From Sclerotiophoma versabilis (Eukaryota > Ascomycota > Dothideomycetes > Pleosporales > Didymellaceae), in NCBI GenBank assembly GCA_012274445.1, contig JAAROD010000015.1:2604001-2668000 (forward strand): a DNA stretch of 64,000 bases, read 5' to 3'. Shown here piece after piece: positions 10,801 to 23,171 of the stretch. Under the pieces are notes generated by a model. It did no database searches, had not been told where the DNA came from, and saw nothing but the letters and a program-made list of their open reading frames with translations. Each line of letters begins with the position of its first letter. The stretch's first letter is position 1. The position numbers and the translations under genes are program-made.

Positions 10801-13800
10801 ACGAGCACAACCGTGCAGGTGATACGCCTTTGTTGGCAATGCGGATGGACAACCCCGACTCTATCGCCATCGTTGACTTGCTATTGAAGCTTGGAGCTGA
10901 CATCAACGCTAAAGACCGTTTAGGCCGCACTGTACTCTCAAAGACAGTGCGTAGGCGCTTTTACGCCAATAGATCCGGTCATGCCGATATTCGGGAGCTA
11001 CTTGACCGAGGAGCAGATCTTCACATCCGTGATTACAAGGGGAAGTCATTGCTTCATCATGCTGTCGCCACTAGTGACTTGACCAAGTTCAGGGCCGCAA
11101 AGGACCGGGTCACATCCAGATTGGATCACCTTCTCAGCTTAGGTCTCGATGTTCAAGTGTTGGACTATCGTGGCAACTCTCTTATCCATGAGGTAGCTAT
11201 GCGATCGGACATACTAGACTCATATCATGGTGCAGGGCTCATTCGACTCTTGGAACAGTTGCTAGTCCTGGGGGTAGACATTGACCAGGGCAATCAGCAA
11301 GGAAGGACAGCTTTACATATTCTGTCGGCATCAAGCTCCTCTCGTTCTTCTGCGACATGCAAGATTGGGTATTTTGGGCCGCTTGACTTCGTCATTTCCC
11401 GGTGTAAGCATGTCGACCAATGTGATAATGACGGCATAACCGCCTTACATCTGGCAAGCACTGTGTCTGAATACGTCACGAAGAAGCTACTGGGTGCAGG
11501 CGCCGATCCACACAGAAAGACGAACGAAGATCTCACGCCACTACACCTTGCTGCTCGTACTAGGCAGAGCAACATTGTCGGGATGCTCCTCAACGCCGGC
11601 GTGTCAAGAAGTATAGTTGCTGTCAATGCACACGATACGAACGGAAACACACCCATGTATTATGCTTGCCGATCTGGCGTACCTGAAACTGTCAACCTGT
11701 TAGTAGATGCAGGCGCTGACACTTCAGATAAATCACTGTGGCTTGCCTGCGCAGAGTTCGAGAATGAGGTGGCGCTGTGGAAGCAAAACCGTCATCCGGC
11801 CGATGTCGAGATCAATGGCGAAGCTGGCGGGCTCATGATTGACGATGACACTCGGCCTGGTCCAACACCTGATAAGCGTGTACGAAGTCGCAACCGATCT
11901 GAAATCAACCATTGCCCCACAAGGCTGGAAGAGATTGTTAATATTCTGCTTATGCATGGTTGCAACATGACAGGTCTCGTTGGCCAAGGATATTCGCCAG
12001 GCAATGAAGCAATCAGCAGGGCTGTGGACTCTGGTAGTGAGTACACGCTTGCATGTCTTACCCGAGCTCGTGACAGAGCGGTCAACGCCGAACCATGGAG
12101 AACCAAACGTCCGTCCATCTTTCTGGAGCGTATTGTTGCTTTGCGGCAGGACGCTGTGAAGACATCTGCGATCGAATCAGCACGTCAGAACAAGACCGGA
12201 ACCATGCAATGGCTGATAGAAAGTCTGCTCAATATGCGACAATATCACGCCTTGCGGCCGTTGTTTGATGATGGTGTGAATTTTTTGGCAGATGAGGATC
12301 TCCTCCTGGAGCTATTTGTTAGATATGGTTATGCCTCGCTTCTTGACGAGATCGGGAGTCTGGAAGTCGAACGACGACTGAGTGAAGGGCGGTGGCATGC
12401 CTTCGGCGACAAGTCAAAGCCTGGTCTTCACAACGGGATGGACCTCGAGCCAAAGGCGAACCAGTCCTGGAGGCGCAAGGAAAGCTTCTTGTTGCTTACG
12501 GCTATCGATCGTGAGGCTCCGAACATGGAAGTTGTGCGCCTCTTGGTTGAGAAGTTCCATGTCGACGTCAATGAGTTCCGATACGTAAAGGACTATGCTC
12601 AGCATAGATCAGTGCGACAAAATGCAGTCTTGCATGAGCTTGCGAAGGGCGGGCACTGGTGGCACGCTGCTCTCGCCATCCCGTTCATGATCTCAAAGGG
12701 CGCAGATGTCAACGCCAGAGATAGAGCCGGCCGCACTCCACTACATGTGGCTCTTGGCGGCCCTGAAGGTTCAATTGGTCCATATCACAAAGATGCCGCA
12801 CGGGCTCTTCTTGCTGGGGGAGCTGATGTGAACGTGGCAGATAACATGGGCATCAGCTGTCTAGCGAGCACCGCAGGAGACGTCGAAATGGTCCAACTCC
12901 TGCTCCGTCGAACGGCTGAAATCAGGGCCGATGCGCTTTTTATGGCCCTGCATGCAAGAAGCATCCCTACGATTAGACTCCTACTTGAAGCTGGCGCGGA
13001 TCCGAACATGAGAGTCGTCACTACCGTGCCTTCGGTCACTTCAGAAAACGTGAGGTCGAAGGGTATCAAAACAGATCGGAACGTCCGTTCTTCGGAAGAG
13101 TATCCACTACACTATGCTGCAACACATCATGGGGTGCGTGATCGCCCACGATCGGAAATGGAAAGGCAGGCTCATTGGTCTGAATCAGTGGAACTCATGC
13201 AAGCACTACTCGCATCAGGCGCGGACCCGTTCGCCACCTTCAATCGATGGACTCCGCGTGACATAGAAGAAGACGACCACAAAAAAGAGGAAGACGAGTC
13301 TGTCCGAGAACTACTTCGAGATGGTCGAGTCGCAAAGATCGCACTGGAAGAGGTTGTTCTTGCACATGAACTTTTGGAGGGCAACAATATGATCCATCCT
13401 ATCCTTGCCCTCGACACGTTGGACGCTAATCGCCGCGATGCCAACGGGAGAACGCTGTTACACATGGCTTGCCACCACCATGACCTGAATGCGCCAATCG
13501 ATTCCTTATTTTTAGACACAGGAATTGAGTTCAAATCTTCGATGCCATCCTTCCTGGACTGTTTGCTAGCTCATGGTGCCGATCCTTTGGCCATTGATGC
13601 TTCAGGCAACAACATTCTACATCATATGTTCATTGGCAACAAGCGTCGTCAAAATGGTGGCCAGTTATCATCAACGATTGCACGGTTGACTCAACACTAC
13701 CCAGCCTTGCTGGATCAGGCCAATAATCGCGGCCAGACGCCACTACACGTCGCCCTCAAACATGCTGCGCTGCATGGTGACACTGCACCTGCAGAAGCTT

Positions 13801-14396
13801 TGCTGAACAGCGGCGCAGACCCACTCGCCATTGACAGTAATGGCAACACTTGCCTCCACACTCTTGCTTTCGCTATATATGAAAGCCCAAACGTGCGTGT
13901 GTTGTTTTCAACATTCTTGCAACGAGGCCTCAACATCAACGCAAAGAACAAACGAGGAGAAACGCCCATCTTCAACCTCAACAAAAACCTGTCTTGGATC
14001 GCTGGCGAACGCATTTCGGCTGCCGATGCGCTACTCATATTTGAGCACGCTGGAGCAGATCTGTTCGCACAGGACAACAATGGTAGGGGTCTTTTACACG
14101 TAGCTGCAAAGGAAACGCGAGAACCCGTGAAGAAGGATCGCTTGGCTTGCATCCGTCACTTCATACAGAATAAAAAGACGGCGGAGCCCTCAATAGCTCG
14201 ATTCCAGGTCTTGCTCTCGAAAGGGTTGGATCCTATGAAGGAAGATGCTCAGAAGCGGTCGTCATTAGATGTTGCTGCTGCATGTGGGAAAGAGAGCATT
14301 CTCAAATTGTTCGAGAACGGTGAGACAAGAGCTATACCAATAGCCTCCCCTGCCGAAGAAGAAGACGATGATGATGACGATGATGATGGATGGTGA
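7879..14396 (+). CDS. Giant NACHT-ankyrin repeat STAND (NLR-like) protein
   Basis: Two exons, 7879-9894 and 9945-14396 (50-nt intron, GTAAGT donor), give 2155 aa. Residues 1-85 form a short N-terminal part ending in the PGTGSWL segment typical just before fungal NACHT domains; no HET, Goodbye, patatin or lipase-like effector domain is visible. The NACHT NTPase has Walker A GIPGSGKS (92-99), a Walker B-like FCVADALDE (189-197) and the VIITSRP sensor (223-229). A winged-helix-like region follows to about residue 500. From about residue 550 onward there are more than twenty ankyrin-like repeats (TPLHIAAR, GADPNM, GADVNVADN types), some degenerate and separated by spacers. The protein ends in an Asp/Glu run of about a dozen residues before Gly-Trp. 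By family it would be a cytosolic signal-sensing switch, possibly in non-self recognition; this role is inferred. Confidence 0.92.
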
Positions 14397-16220
14397 TGCC
14401 GGAGTGTAGTCCCATAGAGTGCTGAAATGAGACTCTGATACCTTCGGAAGTAACTTTATATATTGTTTTCCGGCTCCGCTTCACCTTGATCATATCCCAG
14501 TCCATTAAACAGGGTATCTCTATGTTAGTACCAGTTCGCGGGGTACTGACTCAAGAAAGCTCCTTGACACTGTTTTGATCTCAATTATCGTAGAGCTCCG
14601 GCCAGCTCTTCCTGCTATCACCATCGCTCCTACTCGGTCTTCCCAAAACTCGAGTTTCAACACCAATCACGAGGATCCGTAAGTCATCTTTTTTATTGTG
14701 ACTGCCTCGAACGTTCCCTCTGATCTGCTCAAACCACCCGTGATCTTTCGATCGCACAGTTAAACTATAATACAGCTGCTTTTGAGGGTTCTGCTACCTG
14801 GTGTGTAGGTGGCCGGCTGGGGAAACCTTCAGATTATGCCAGACAAAGGCTGGTAGCCTGGTGGTCGTCGGTCTCAGAAGCACCGAGTCCGTATGGAGAC
14901 AGGGCTCCGCGTTCGCAGAGAAGTCGACATCATCTAATACTATTTGTATCAGCCGAACTTGGATTCGGCGTTGTAGAGAATTGAGAGCAACTCTTTCCTG
15001 ATGTGGTGTAGCAAGAGTAGAACACAGGAGAGAACGGCACAAGACTGGCAGATGGATCGGGCGTCGGATGTTTCATAGTCCTAGCTTACCGTCTTTGCCG
15101 TCTTTGCCGTCTTTGCCGTCTCTGTTTTTGTGTTCGTACGCTACGATGTTTTACCAGAATAATGGCAAAGGAGACGCATCAATCAACTCACATATTCTAG
15201 GGCGAGCTCGACGCGCTGGCTGTAGCTAGCCTTAATTGAGGATAGCGCACATCTTCCGACTTAGCGGGCAGCCGCAGGGTTCCATTATCCACCTGTGAAC
15301 CGATCGATACAAGAGTACTCCGAACCTCGGTTTGTCCTACTGACAGCTTTGTAACAAGGCCTACCATAAAAGCTGCCGTCGGTAAGCCTAGGGCGCGGAA
15401 GCGCATAGCGCGTGTTGGACACCATTCTAGAAAGTTACTGCTCTATTCACGCTTGCAAGCTCCTCTACTTCATGCGTCGACTGCTAGCTAACAGTCGCTC
15501 TGCAAATCTCCGTTGTTATCACTCGTTGTGGGATACCACTGTTATATAAATGCCATCAGTGTTCGTCACGTGGACTGCTGGAGTCTTAGCCTCTTCTCCT
15601 CGCCTGTGCTCTTGTCTCGCCCTCCTTTTCTCAATCTTTGAACCAATGCTTCGTTGCACACTTCGGTGTACCTTTCCATGTGTCACTTGGTCCGGTTGAG
15701 CCGCTTTGCCGTCTTTTTTCCAGGCCGACAGAATACAATCTCAATGTACGCAGAGTGGGCCGTGCTTCATCCAGTTGCACGTATCCAATGAACATCAGGC
15801 TAGAACGCATCCATTTATTAGAGGTGGAAGGGGCGGATGAGCGCCAATTTTGAGCCAAAAGTGGGCGTCTCCCCTTCAGGAAGTCGTTCCACCGTTCCGA
15901 ATGTGCTCGCGCGCTGCTTGCATCGGCTTGAACGCAAGGCTTCCGGGCGGCTCATGCAGGACCGAACCCAACGGCCCAGGTTCTGGGAAGCACCATGCAT
16001 GTAGTAAGCATCTAGGACTCGCCCGCGAAGACTGAAACGACGCGGCTGGGACACCATGTCTGACAAGTACTTTTTCGGCTCCGTCTACAGAATTCAGACC
16101 GAAAGCCTTGCTTGTCACCAATAAGACGGCAAATGAGACCTCCGTAAAACACTTCATGGTTGGGGTTTCCCATTGACTTCTCGATCACTGCAATATTCTG
16201 CACGCCATCTTTGAATAAAC
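14397..16220. other. Gene-poor stretch
   Basis: This 1.8-kb interval follows the NACHT-ankyrin gene. Open frames on both strands stay under 95 codons, overlap one another and show no domain. The only structure I see is the small 9-bp tandem repeat at 15089-15124. The last few hundred bases should be the promoter of the PTH11-like gene at 16221. Confidence 0.5.
15089..15124. repeat. 9-bp tandem repeat, four copies
   Basis: CCGTCTTTG is repeated three times without change, followed by a fourth copy with one substitution (CCGTCTCTG). It lies in non-coding DNA and is probably a short slippage minisatellite. Confidence 0.8.
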
Positions 16221-17510
16221 ATGTCGCATAGTCTCCCTCCAGAAACTGTGATAGTATGTATCTTCAGAGCCATAGTCTCTGATTTGGACATGGATCTGCT
16301 GACACTCATCTCCATAGCCTATTGAGGCAACTCTTCTGGTTCTCGCAACACTTTTGGCGTCTGGCCGTCTGATCCCCCGATTCTTAGAGCGACAGTATCC
16401 GACAATCAGCGACAGTTTCTTGATTGCTTCAATCCTCAATGCCATCGCCTTGTTCATTACCGATGTTATGACATACAGTTGGGGCGGCATGTCAGAGGGC
16501 GACGAACCAGAGCCATCACCGGCTCGTGCGATCGGTCTCAAGAAGGTAGCATACTCTCCCGCCTTTCCTCAGAAGTGAAAGATGGTTAACGGTCTCCGTC
16601 AGGTCCAGTTTGCAGGCAATTACTTCTACGATACAGGTATCTACTTGCCGAAGCTTGCGATCGTGGCGCTATACTTTCGACTCTTTCCTCCGACCATGCC
16701 ATGGTTACGGAAAGCGCTTCTGATTGTGTTGTTCTTCACAGCTTCTGCGATGATTACTACGTGCTTCCTAGATACCTTCTGGTGTGGCCGGCAAGTGTCA
16801 GTCAACTGGTCACTTGACGAGGATGCTTGCAGCACATTCAACTCGAAACTTGTGTTTAGAGTCGACTGGGCGATGAATGTTGCGACAGATGTGTTCAGTA
16901 AGCTACCTCGCCTTTACTTGAGTAAAACAATCCAAAGCTAATGGCTTCGAATAGTCTGTATATTACCATTTCCTCTCCTCTATCAGCTACAGCTCAATCG
17001 TCCTCAGATCTGGGGCCTTGTTGCGACATTCTCCCTCGGAGCGATCACCATCGCTGTGAGCGTTGTACGCTTTGCGACCATAGAAGTCATCCAAGCTTGG
17101 ACGAACGTTTGTAGGTGGAAGAAGGAATGGTGCTCTTGAAATCCATTAACACACAAGCAGTTGTCCTCTCTATGGCAGAGATGGCTGTTGCCATAATGGT
17201 AGTGTCTCTACCATCGATGCGAGCGTACTTAAGACGCGGGGGTATTTTCGCGTCGAAGCGGACGTATGGTTACTCTTCCTCCGACCATCACCATCGAACG
17301 CCAATATCTCGATCTGAGCATATCAAGCTTTCATCGGAAAATAAGAGCAAACATAGCGCTCGGTTGAACCACGATGCAGAAGACTCAGGAAGCGAAGTGG
17401 AATTGAACATGATGGGTAGGAAGGATGTCATCTATGAGACGCGCAGAATCAGCGTACAGTTCTCGAACCCGCATGACGATAAGCCTGAACACAGTAGGGA
17501 CATCTCATAA
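16221..17510 (+). CDS. PTH11/rhodopsin-like fungal integral membrane protein, copy 1
   Basis: Five exons, 16221-16253, 16318-16545, 16603-16897, 16955-17110 and 17161-17510, give 353 aa with consistent phases; introns are 64, 57, 57 and 50 nt. The last acceptor is a CAAGCAG pair, so exon 5 could also begin at 17158, adding one residue. The product has about seven hydrophobic segments and the family core: NYFYDTGIYLPKLAIVALYFR, then DTFWCG..VSVNWS....AC with two Cys likely disulfide-bonded outside the cell, then LSMAEMAVAIMVVSLPS. The C-terminus after the last helix is a cytosolic Ser/His-rich tail. The family (fungal rhodopsin domain, PTH11-related) is thought to include surface sensors, but ligands are mostly unknown. 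The next gene downstream is a diverged copy. Confidence 0.82.
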
Positions 17511-18744
17511 TGCCGGGTCGCATACTTAGAGGGACACGGGGCAGAAACTGACGGGCAGGATTCATTCCCCATTTGCCGTACGTTAGGTAAGACAGCAGCC
17601 AAACTGCGGAAATGAAGAATCGAGGAACCTTGCAATTCAGATCCGGAATACAAGTCGCGACTGTTCGTACATATCTCGAAATTCTATGCCGCCGCTGAAC
17701 TGACCTCTCGGCGTCAGGTACCTGCCTACATGAGACGAGCGCGGCTCGGGAGAACTACATGAGGGAAATCGGACCCTTGTAAGTGGATACCAGATAAATT
17801 CCAGCCTGGCCTGATCCGGAGTGCTGGTACATATGTCCCAGGTTCCGAATCCCATTGCAACGTATCATACGAGCCGGGAGCATTGAGCATTGTTTCACCT
17901 CTCGCACCACGATGAGCTTGACCATGCTAAGTGTCAACCGTGATAGAAACCGCGCACAAATCTCAATCCATGAACCAGAGTTCTGTTTCACTGCATGAAA
18001 ATCGTCACGGAGTAAGACGCTTGCACCCGGTGGCAGACGCTTGAAGCGAGCCGTCCCGCATAATTGCAATATCAGCGGTCCACATTTTCAGATCCTTCGC
18101 TTGTCGCGTAACAGCTGCCGCTCACCCGACCAGCCCACTGCAGGCATGTTTCCCTCAGCCAAGAGATCGAGAGTTCAGAAATCCCATGCAAAGTTTGCAT
18201 GTCAAATAATAGGATTTTGCTCCAACACAAGTTGAGGATATCAACAAATGCAACGGCGAAATTTCTGTTGCCAGGCACAAGAGAACTAGCAGCTCTCGAG
18301 ATCGCATTCAGCTTGTCATCCTGCCAAACCAAGACGAGGATCGTTGCCGCTTCGGAGACCACTTCCGAGAGTCAGCCATCTAACACGCCACTGCAACTGC
18401 GCCGTACAGTAGTGTTCAAATTCTTCCGCCCGTTTAAACGAACAATCTCCTGCAGGATCAAGCACCCTGCATAGCAGGTGCAAACCCTTGATTGACATTT
18501 GTAACGATTTTTACTTCTAGAGTGGTATGGTGTGCATACCGCTCAAAGCTTTCCCGAGCTGTAGTAGACGCCCGGACTATACTCCCCATTTGTTTGGTCT
18601 GGGCTTCTAAGACAGGCGTTCCTTCACAGGCGGATTGAAGTAGTCCCATTGCGTTGCCTTGCAATACCTTCATTCCTCTACACATACACCTTTGAACTTG
18701 GTGAATTGTATCGGCTGTCTGCGTTGGTGTCGAAGTTGGACAAA
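17511..18744. other. Intergenic between the two PTH11-like genes
   Basis: About 1.2 kb without a supported gene. Open frames near 18041-18474 on the plus strand and 17755-18069 on the minus strand have no recognisable domain. I find no duplicated promoter segment by eye. Confidence 0.5.
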
Positions 18745-19778
18745 ATGGCGTACTTCATCGATGGCAAGGATTGTATGGTAAGTCGAATCACTGTTGCGAA
18801 TGCCTTTTTACCAGCCAACAATTGCTGATGATGGATGATAGATCTCGGAGTGGATTCTCCTCGTTGTGGCATACGCATTCGTGGCTGCGCGCATCTATAC
18901 GCGCCTTTTCCGCCTTCGCCAGAAGCTCGACTGGTCTGACTACCTCTTGATCGCATCTGCGCTCGATGCGCTGGGACTCATCATCTGTGACACGCTTACG
19001 TACCAAATGGGTGTGTTGGACGACTATGAGACCAGTGTAAAGCTGTCGAAGGTGAATATTTCGGTACTCCTTTGACTTCAGATTACTTATTGAAAAACTT
19101 CCAGATCTCCTTCTCCTCAAACTACTTCTACGATTTCGGTATGGGCTTCCCCAAGCTCAGCATGCTGGCTTTCTACTGGGCATACTTCAACCTGTCCGCC
19201 CATCCTGGGATGCGCAAGATGCTGTACGGCATGACAGGCTTTGTCGTCGCCTGCTACCTGGCCATCTTGTTTGACGACACCTTCTTCTGTGGCGCAGATG
19301 TTTCCGTGCAGTGGAGTCAGGAAGATGGCGCATGCTCCGTTTTCTACGCACCGGAGCCCTTCATCGTCAACTTTACGCTCAATCTGGCTTGTTACCTTGT
19401 CGTCTACGCCATCCCTGTGATCCTGCTGGCGAGAGGCCTGCTTGAGCATTCGAACGGTGTTACTCTTACGTTCGCACTGGGAGCGTTAACGATTATCTCT
19501 GGTATCGTACGCTTTGTCTGTTTGAAGGTGGGGACTGGACAAGAGAACCTTGTTTGTAAGTCTTTGCGCTGGAGAGCCGCCACTAAGGCTTTGGGAAGAG
19601 ACTACGTGCTGACATTCACTTCACAGATCCTTTAAGCATGGTTGAGATGGCTCTCTCCATCATCGTTGTTTCGCTGCCAGGACTCAAGCCGCTTCTCAAA
19701 GGCTTGAAATCGAGTAGGAGCGCTTCCACTATCGAGGACCACCAGTATACAGAGCAGCCAAAGGGTGATGTTGTATGA
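18745..19778 (+). CDS. PTH11/rhodopsin-like fungal integral membrane protein, copy 2
   Basis: Four exons, 18745-18777, 18842-19051, 19105-19555 and 19627-19778, give 281 aa; introns are 64, 53 and 71 nt and phases agree. Like copy 1 it starts with an 11-codon exon followed by a 64-nt intron, which supports tandem duplication. Shared core elements are NYFYDFGMGFPKLS, DTFFCGADVSVQWS....AC and LSMVEMALSIIVVSLPG. It lacks the third intron of copy 1 and has a much shorter cytosolic tail (about 35 residues, SASTIEDHQYTEQPKGDVV). ARIYTRLFRLRQKLDWSDY after helix 1 matches the family better than copy 1 does. It is probably a plasma-membrane protein of unknown ligand. Confidence 0.85.
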
Positions 19779-20570
19779 GAGATGGAACGATTAGTACAAC
19801 TGCGGAGGGCGGTTTCATAAAGGTTGCAAAGGCCGACTCTGAATTGTCAGTCGCACATGAACGTCTCTCGTCAGTCAGAATACGGAAGACGAGGGTATTG
19901 CCGGTACTTGCAGCATGTGCTAGTCTTCAAGTAACTAGAATAATCTATGGGCGGTCTACAAAGCAAGATCCTGTCTCATTCTCGCCGAATTCACTGAAGC
20001 TGAGATATTTCTGTTTTACATCGTCCCTCGAAGAACTATACAAATGGCAACTATCCTTACTCGAATAGCAACTCACAAACAAAAACTAATTCTCATCATC
20101 ACGCTAGTCAATGTCGACCTTGGTGACCTCTACTTGTAATGATGGCATACGGGCTGTTCAAGAATCTGCACATCTCCTCCCATATGAGCATACAATACGC
20201 TTTTTCAAGACTAAACTCCATCATTTCAACATCTCCATGGCATCGTGTCAACAACGCAAGCACCAAGCCCCATCGTTGGCTCTTTAGACGAGGTCTACAT
20301 TATTATGCCTTACCTTGACAAACGCCATGATGATCCCACCAATCTCGGCATTGGCCCTTTTCGTATCTATCTCTCCGACCTCACCAGCACGGCGAGTTAA
20401 GCGCTCTGCGGTAAGAATAGCTCTGATCTCTCCACACTTCTTGTAGCCTTCGCCTAACATTGTAACACGAGATTGTCTAACCTACATGAAGTCGGGTGGT
20501 TATGTAAGTTCAACTTGACTCGCAAAACAACCATGGCAGCGTACAACACCCTGCTTTCCAAAGTAGTGTA
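19779..20570. other. Intergenic left of transposon relic
   Basis: No supported gene. A plus-strand 97-codon frame at 19775-20068 overlaps the 3' end of the PTH11-like gene and is probably its untranslated region. Normal base composition changes sharply at about 20600. Confidence 0.5.
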
Positions 20571-21634
20571 GTCAACAATCAAGTGATTCAAGTTAGCAGC
20601 GTTGGCTTGACTTGGCTTAACAAGCGCAGCTGGAGTAGTGAATTAAATTAATTGGATTAGTATAGAAGCTTAATTAACTTAGTTAATTAACTCAATTAAG
20701 TTCTTAGCGCAGTAGAATAGGCTCTATAGTAGTAAATTAGTATACATCACCCTCCTAGTCTCTTATTATACACTTAGAGTCTATCTTATTATTAGTATAC
20801 ACTGCTGTCTCAATTCTAGTTGGTGTTACAAAACCCACGCAGATCTAGCTACGTAATAACTGCAAGGCTGCTAATAAGTTGCTACTTTATTTTGCGCTGT
20901 TTAGGCTTAAGTAGATTAGATAGCGCGTTAACACTGTTACTAGGCTCGCTAGAAGCATCTGTGGCAGCTGCAGACGCCTCCTCCCCTACCTCTAACGCGC
21001 TTATTAGTTAATTATCGCGTACTTGAGTCTCCTACGCCGCCTTATCTATTTCTAAAGAGGCTGATACTTGCAGGTTAATAGGGAAAGAGGCGCGCAACAG
21101 TTGCAACAATAGGGCTTAGGATAGGGACAACAGTTACTGTAATAGCAGTAATAACTAGGTTAGATGCAGCGCAAGCTGCCTCTAGCTTTCTAGCAGCCGT
21201 TATGTAGGCTTATAGCGCTGTTTAGCTAGTAGTTAAGCTGCCCTTAAATGCCTTAACACTACGTTTTAGCGTGTAATAACTTGCTGTTAGGGGCATAGCA
21301 ATAGTAAAAGATTAGATAAGGTAGCAGTTAATGCGCTAAGAGGCAGTAAGTACGCGCAATAGATAGCGAGGAGCTACCAACTTACACAGGAAAGTAAGCT
21401 AATTAGCAGCTACCTTAGAGTACAACACTAGAAAAGTATTGCAATATTAGATTACTAACCAACCACAACTTCGCGCACCTTGCTCGGTAAACAAGCAATT
21501 AAGTTAAGGCTTATAATCTTACAGTCTACCTTGGCTTAATTTGCTTGCTAAAACGCGCCTACAAGATTAACTTGGGTGACTTGGCTATTTCCAATTAAGT
21601 CAATCAAGTTTATCAAGCCAGCTTGCTTGTTGAC
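20571..21634. mobile_element. RIP-degraded transposable element relic with short terminal inverted repeats
   Basis: GTCAACAATCAAG at 20571-20583 matches the reverse complement of CTTGCTTGTTGAC at 21622-21634 at 12 of 13 positions, framing a 1064-bp block. The block differs from its surroundings: it is crowded with TAG/CTA/TTA triplets and TpA, poor in CpA/TpG outside GCA/TGC contexts, and has no open frame above 63 codons. That pattern fits RIP (C to T at CpA) acting on a former repeat. No target-site duplication is evident, so the exact ends and the element class (a DNA transposon remnant is my guess) are uncertain. Confidence 0.5.
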
Positions 21635-23171
21635 AATATTGCTGCTTTTGAAGCCAAACGACCAATCCGTCGACAAACGAGGGAGCCAGAAGGCGAAAAG
21701 AAGTGTGGCGATTGCAATGCAGGGTAGGGCGGTCGAAGAGTAAAAAGGGAGAACGCAGATCCATTCAATTCGATACTGTAAATCAGGGCATGAACACGTT
21801 ACCCACGCACAATGACTGCTTATACTTCAACGGCAAAATGCTCACGCGTCTACCAGCAAGGCTTCGACTGAATACAATACCGGCCCCAAAGTCGTTGAGG
21901 CTTGGCAAGCGAGCCATACTAGCACTGAGAACCCCATTACCGGCAGCCAACTCAGTCATGTTTTTTTCCCCCACAAAGATGGCGGAGAGTAGAAATGCAG
22001 AATAGTTCACCTCGTCGTGCGTCATCATATATGACTGACTTGAGAGTAGTATTGGTTGTGTAATGGTAGCCGAGAAGGAGGAGTTTTTTCGTTGAGCAGT
22101 ACGACTGCCATCGAAGAGGACCTGAGATGAATGTGATGATCGGGCTGCCAGTTATCAAGTTCGCTGGGTACTCAATTCTAATACTAGCGAACACGTGCTG
22201 CGTAAGCAATATGCCTGGGTGGTTTTTGGATAGATGGTCTGTTTACCCACAAGCTCATGATGAGGCAGATAGATGAGGTCGAGACTAGTGTGTCGTTGCG
22301 CAATTGAAATATAGTATTGTAGGTGAGCAGGTGTTGAGAAGACTGTGCCGGCTGTCACTGAAAGAGCGACAAGTGTCTGAGTGACACAAATATCGCACGG
22401 CAAGCGACGATTGATTCGCGTTCATGTTTGCGTCAGGACTGTGGTGTTGCTGGTGATTGATGTGCAGGGACGAAGAAGATGTGTGGCGCAGAATACTAAC
22501 AAGAGTGCTGATAGAGGAGGCATCTCACGGTGTTGTTGAGTCTGGTCTGGGGACTTGGTAAGAATATGTAGCGAGAGGAGATTGTGTTTGTGTTGCTTGT
22601 GCTTGATCTGTAAGCTTATCTAGCAAGGTAAGAAGATATTGTGCACACTGGTTGGGGGATACAATCAGTACACTTGAGTACGTTGAACCAGACAGCGACT
22701 GTCTGGAATGTTTCTGCAGGACGTCGCGTTCTGGGTGTCGTGCCCAGGTACTACCGCTGTGCTTCAAGGATTCTAACAGATTGCTAATTTCGACCTTTTC
22801 ACTGTATGAGCAACCGGCTGAGTGTTGCTAATTTGGCAAAGCCAAAAGAGCCAGCTCTTTGTTTAATCTGTTTTATTCATTTCCTTTATCTCCTCAACCG
22901 TACGACATGTTCGGCCTGTGGCACAAAGCACGCGCGGAATGCTACAGCATCATGTTCCAACTTGGTCTGAGACAGCCGAAGACAATCTATATTGTAATTT
23001 ATACGGACCGTCGGGCTCTGTAGAGCACAGGGTTGGGATGCACAATTAAAGATGATCAGTCGTGTAACAAGGTCAAATCTGATGCCAAGCCTAGTATGCT
23101 CGCTTACTTGCAATGCATGGAAGATTTTGTCCGAGTGTTTTCTGATGTCATGTTCCTTTCCAAAGCAGAGA
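21635..23171. other. Intergenic right of transposon relic
   Basis: Composition returns to normal after about 21660. Frames of 80-100 codons at 21703-22005 (+), 21783-22209 (-) and 22155-22767 (-) overlap one another and show no motif. I see no gene that can be supported. Confidence 0.45.
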
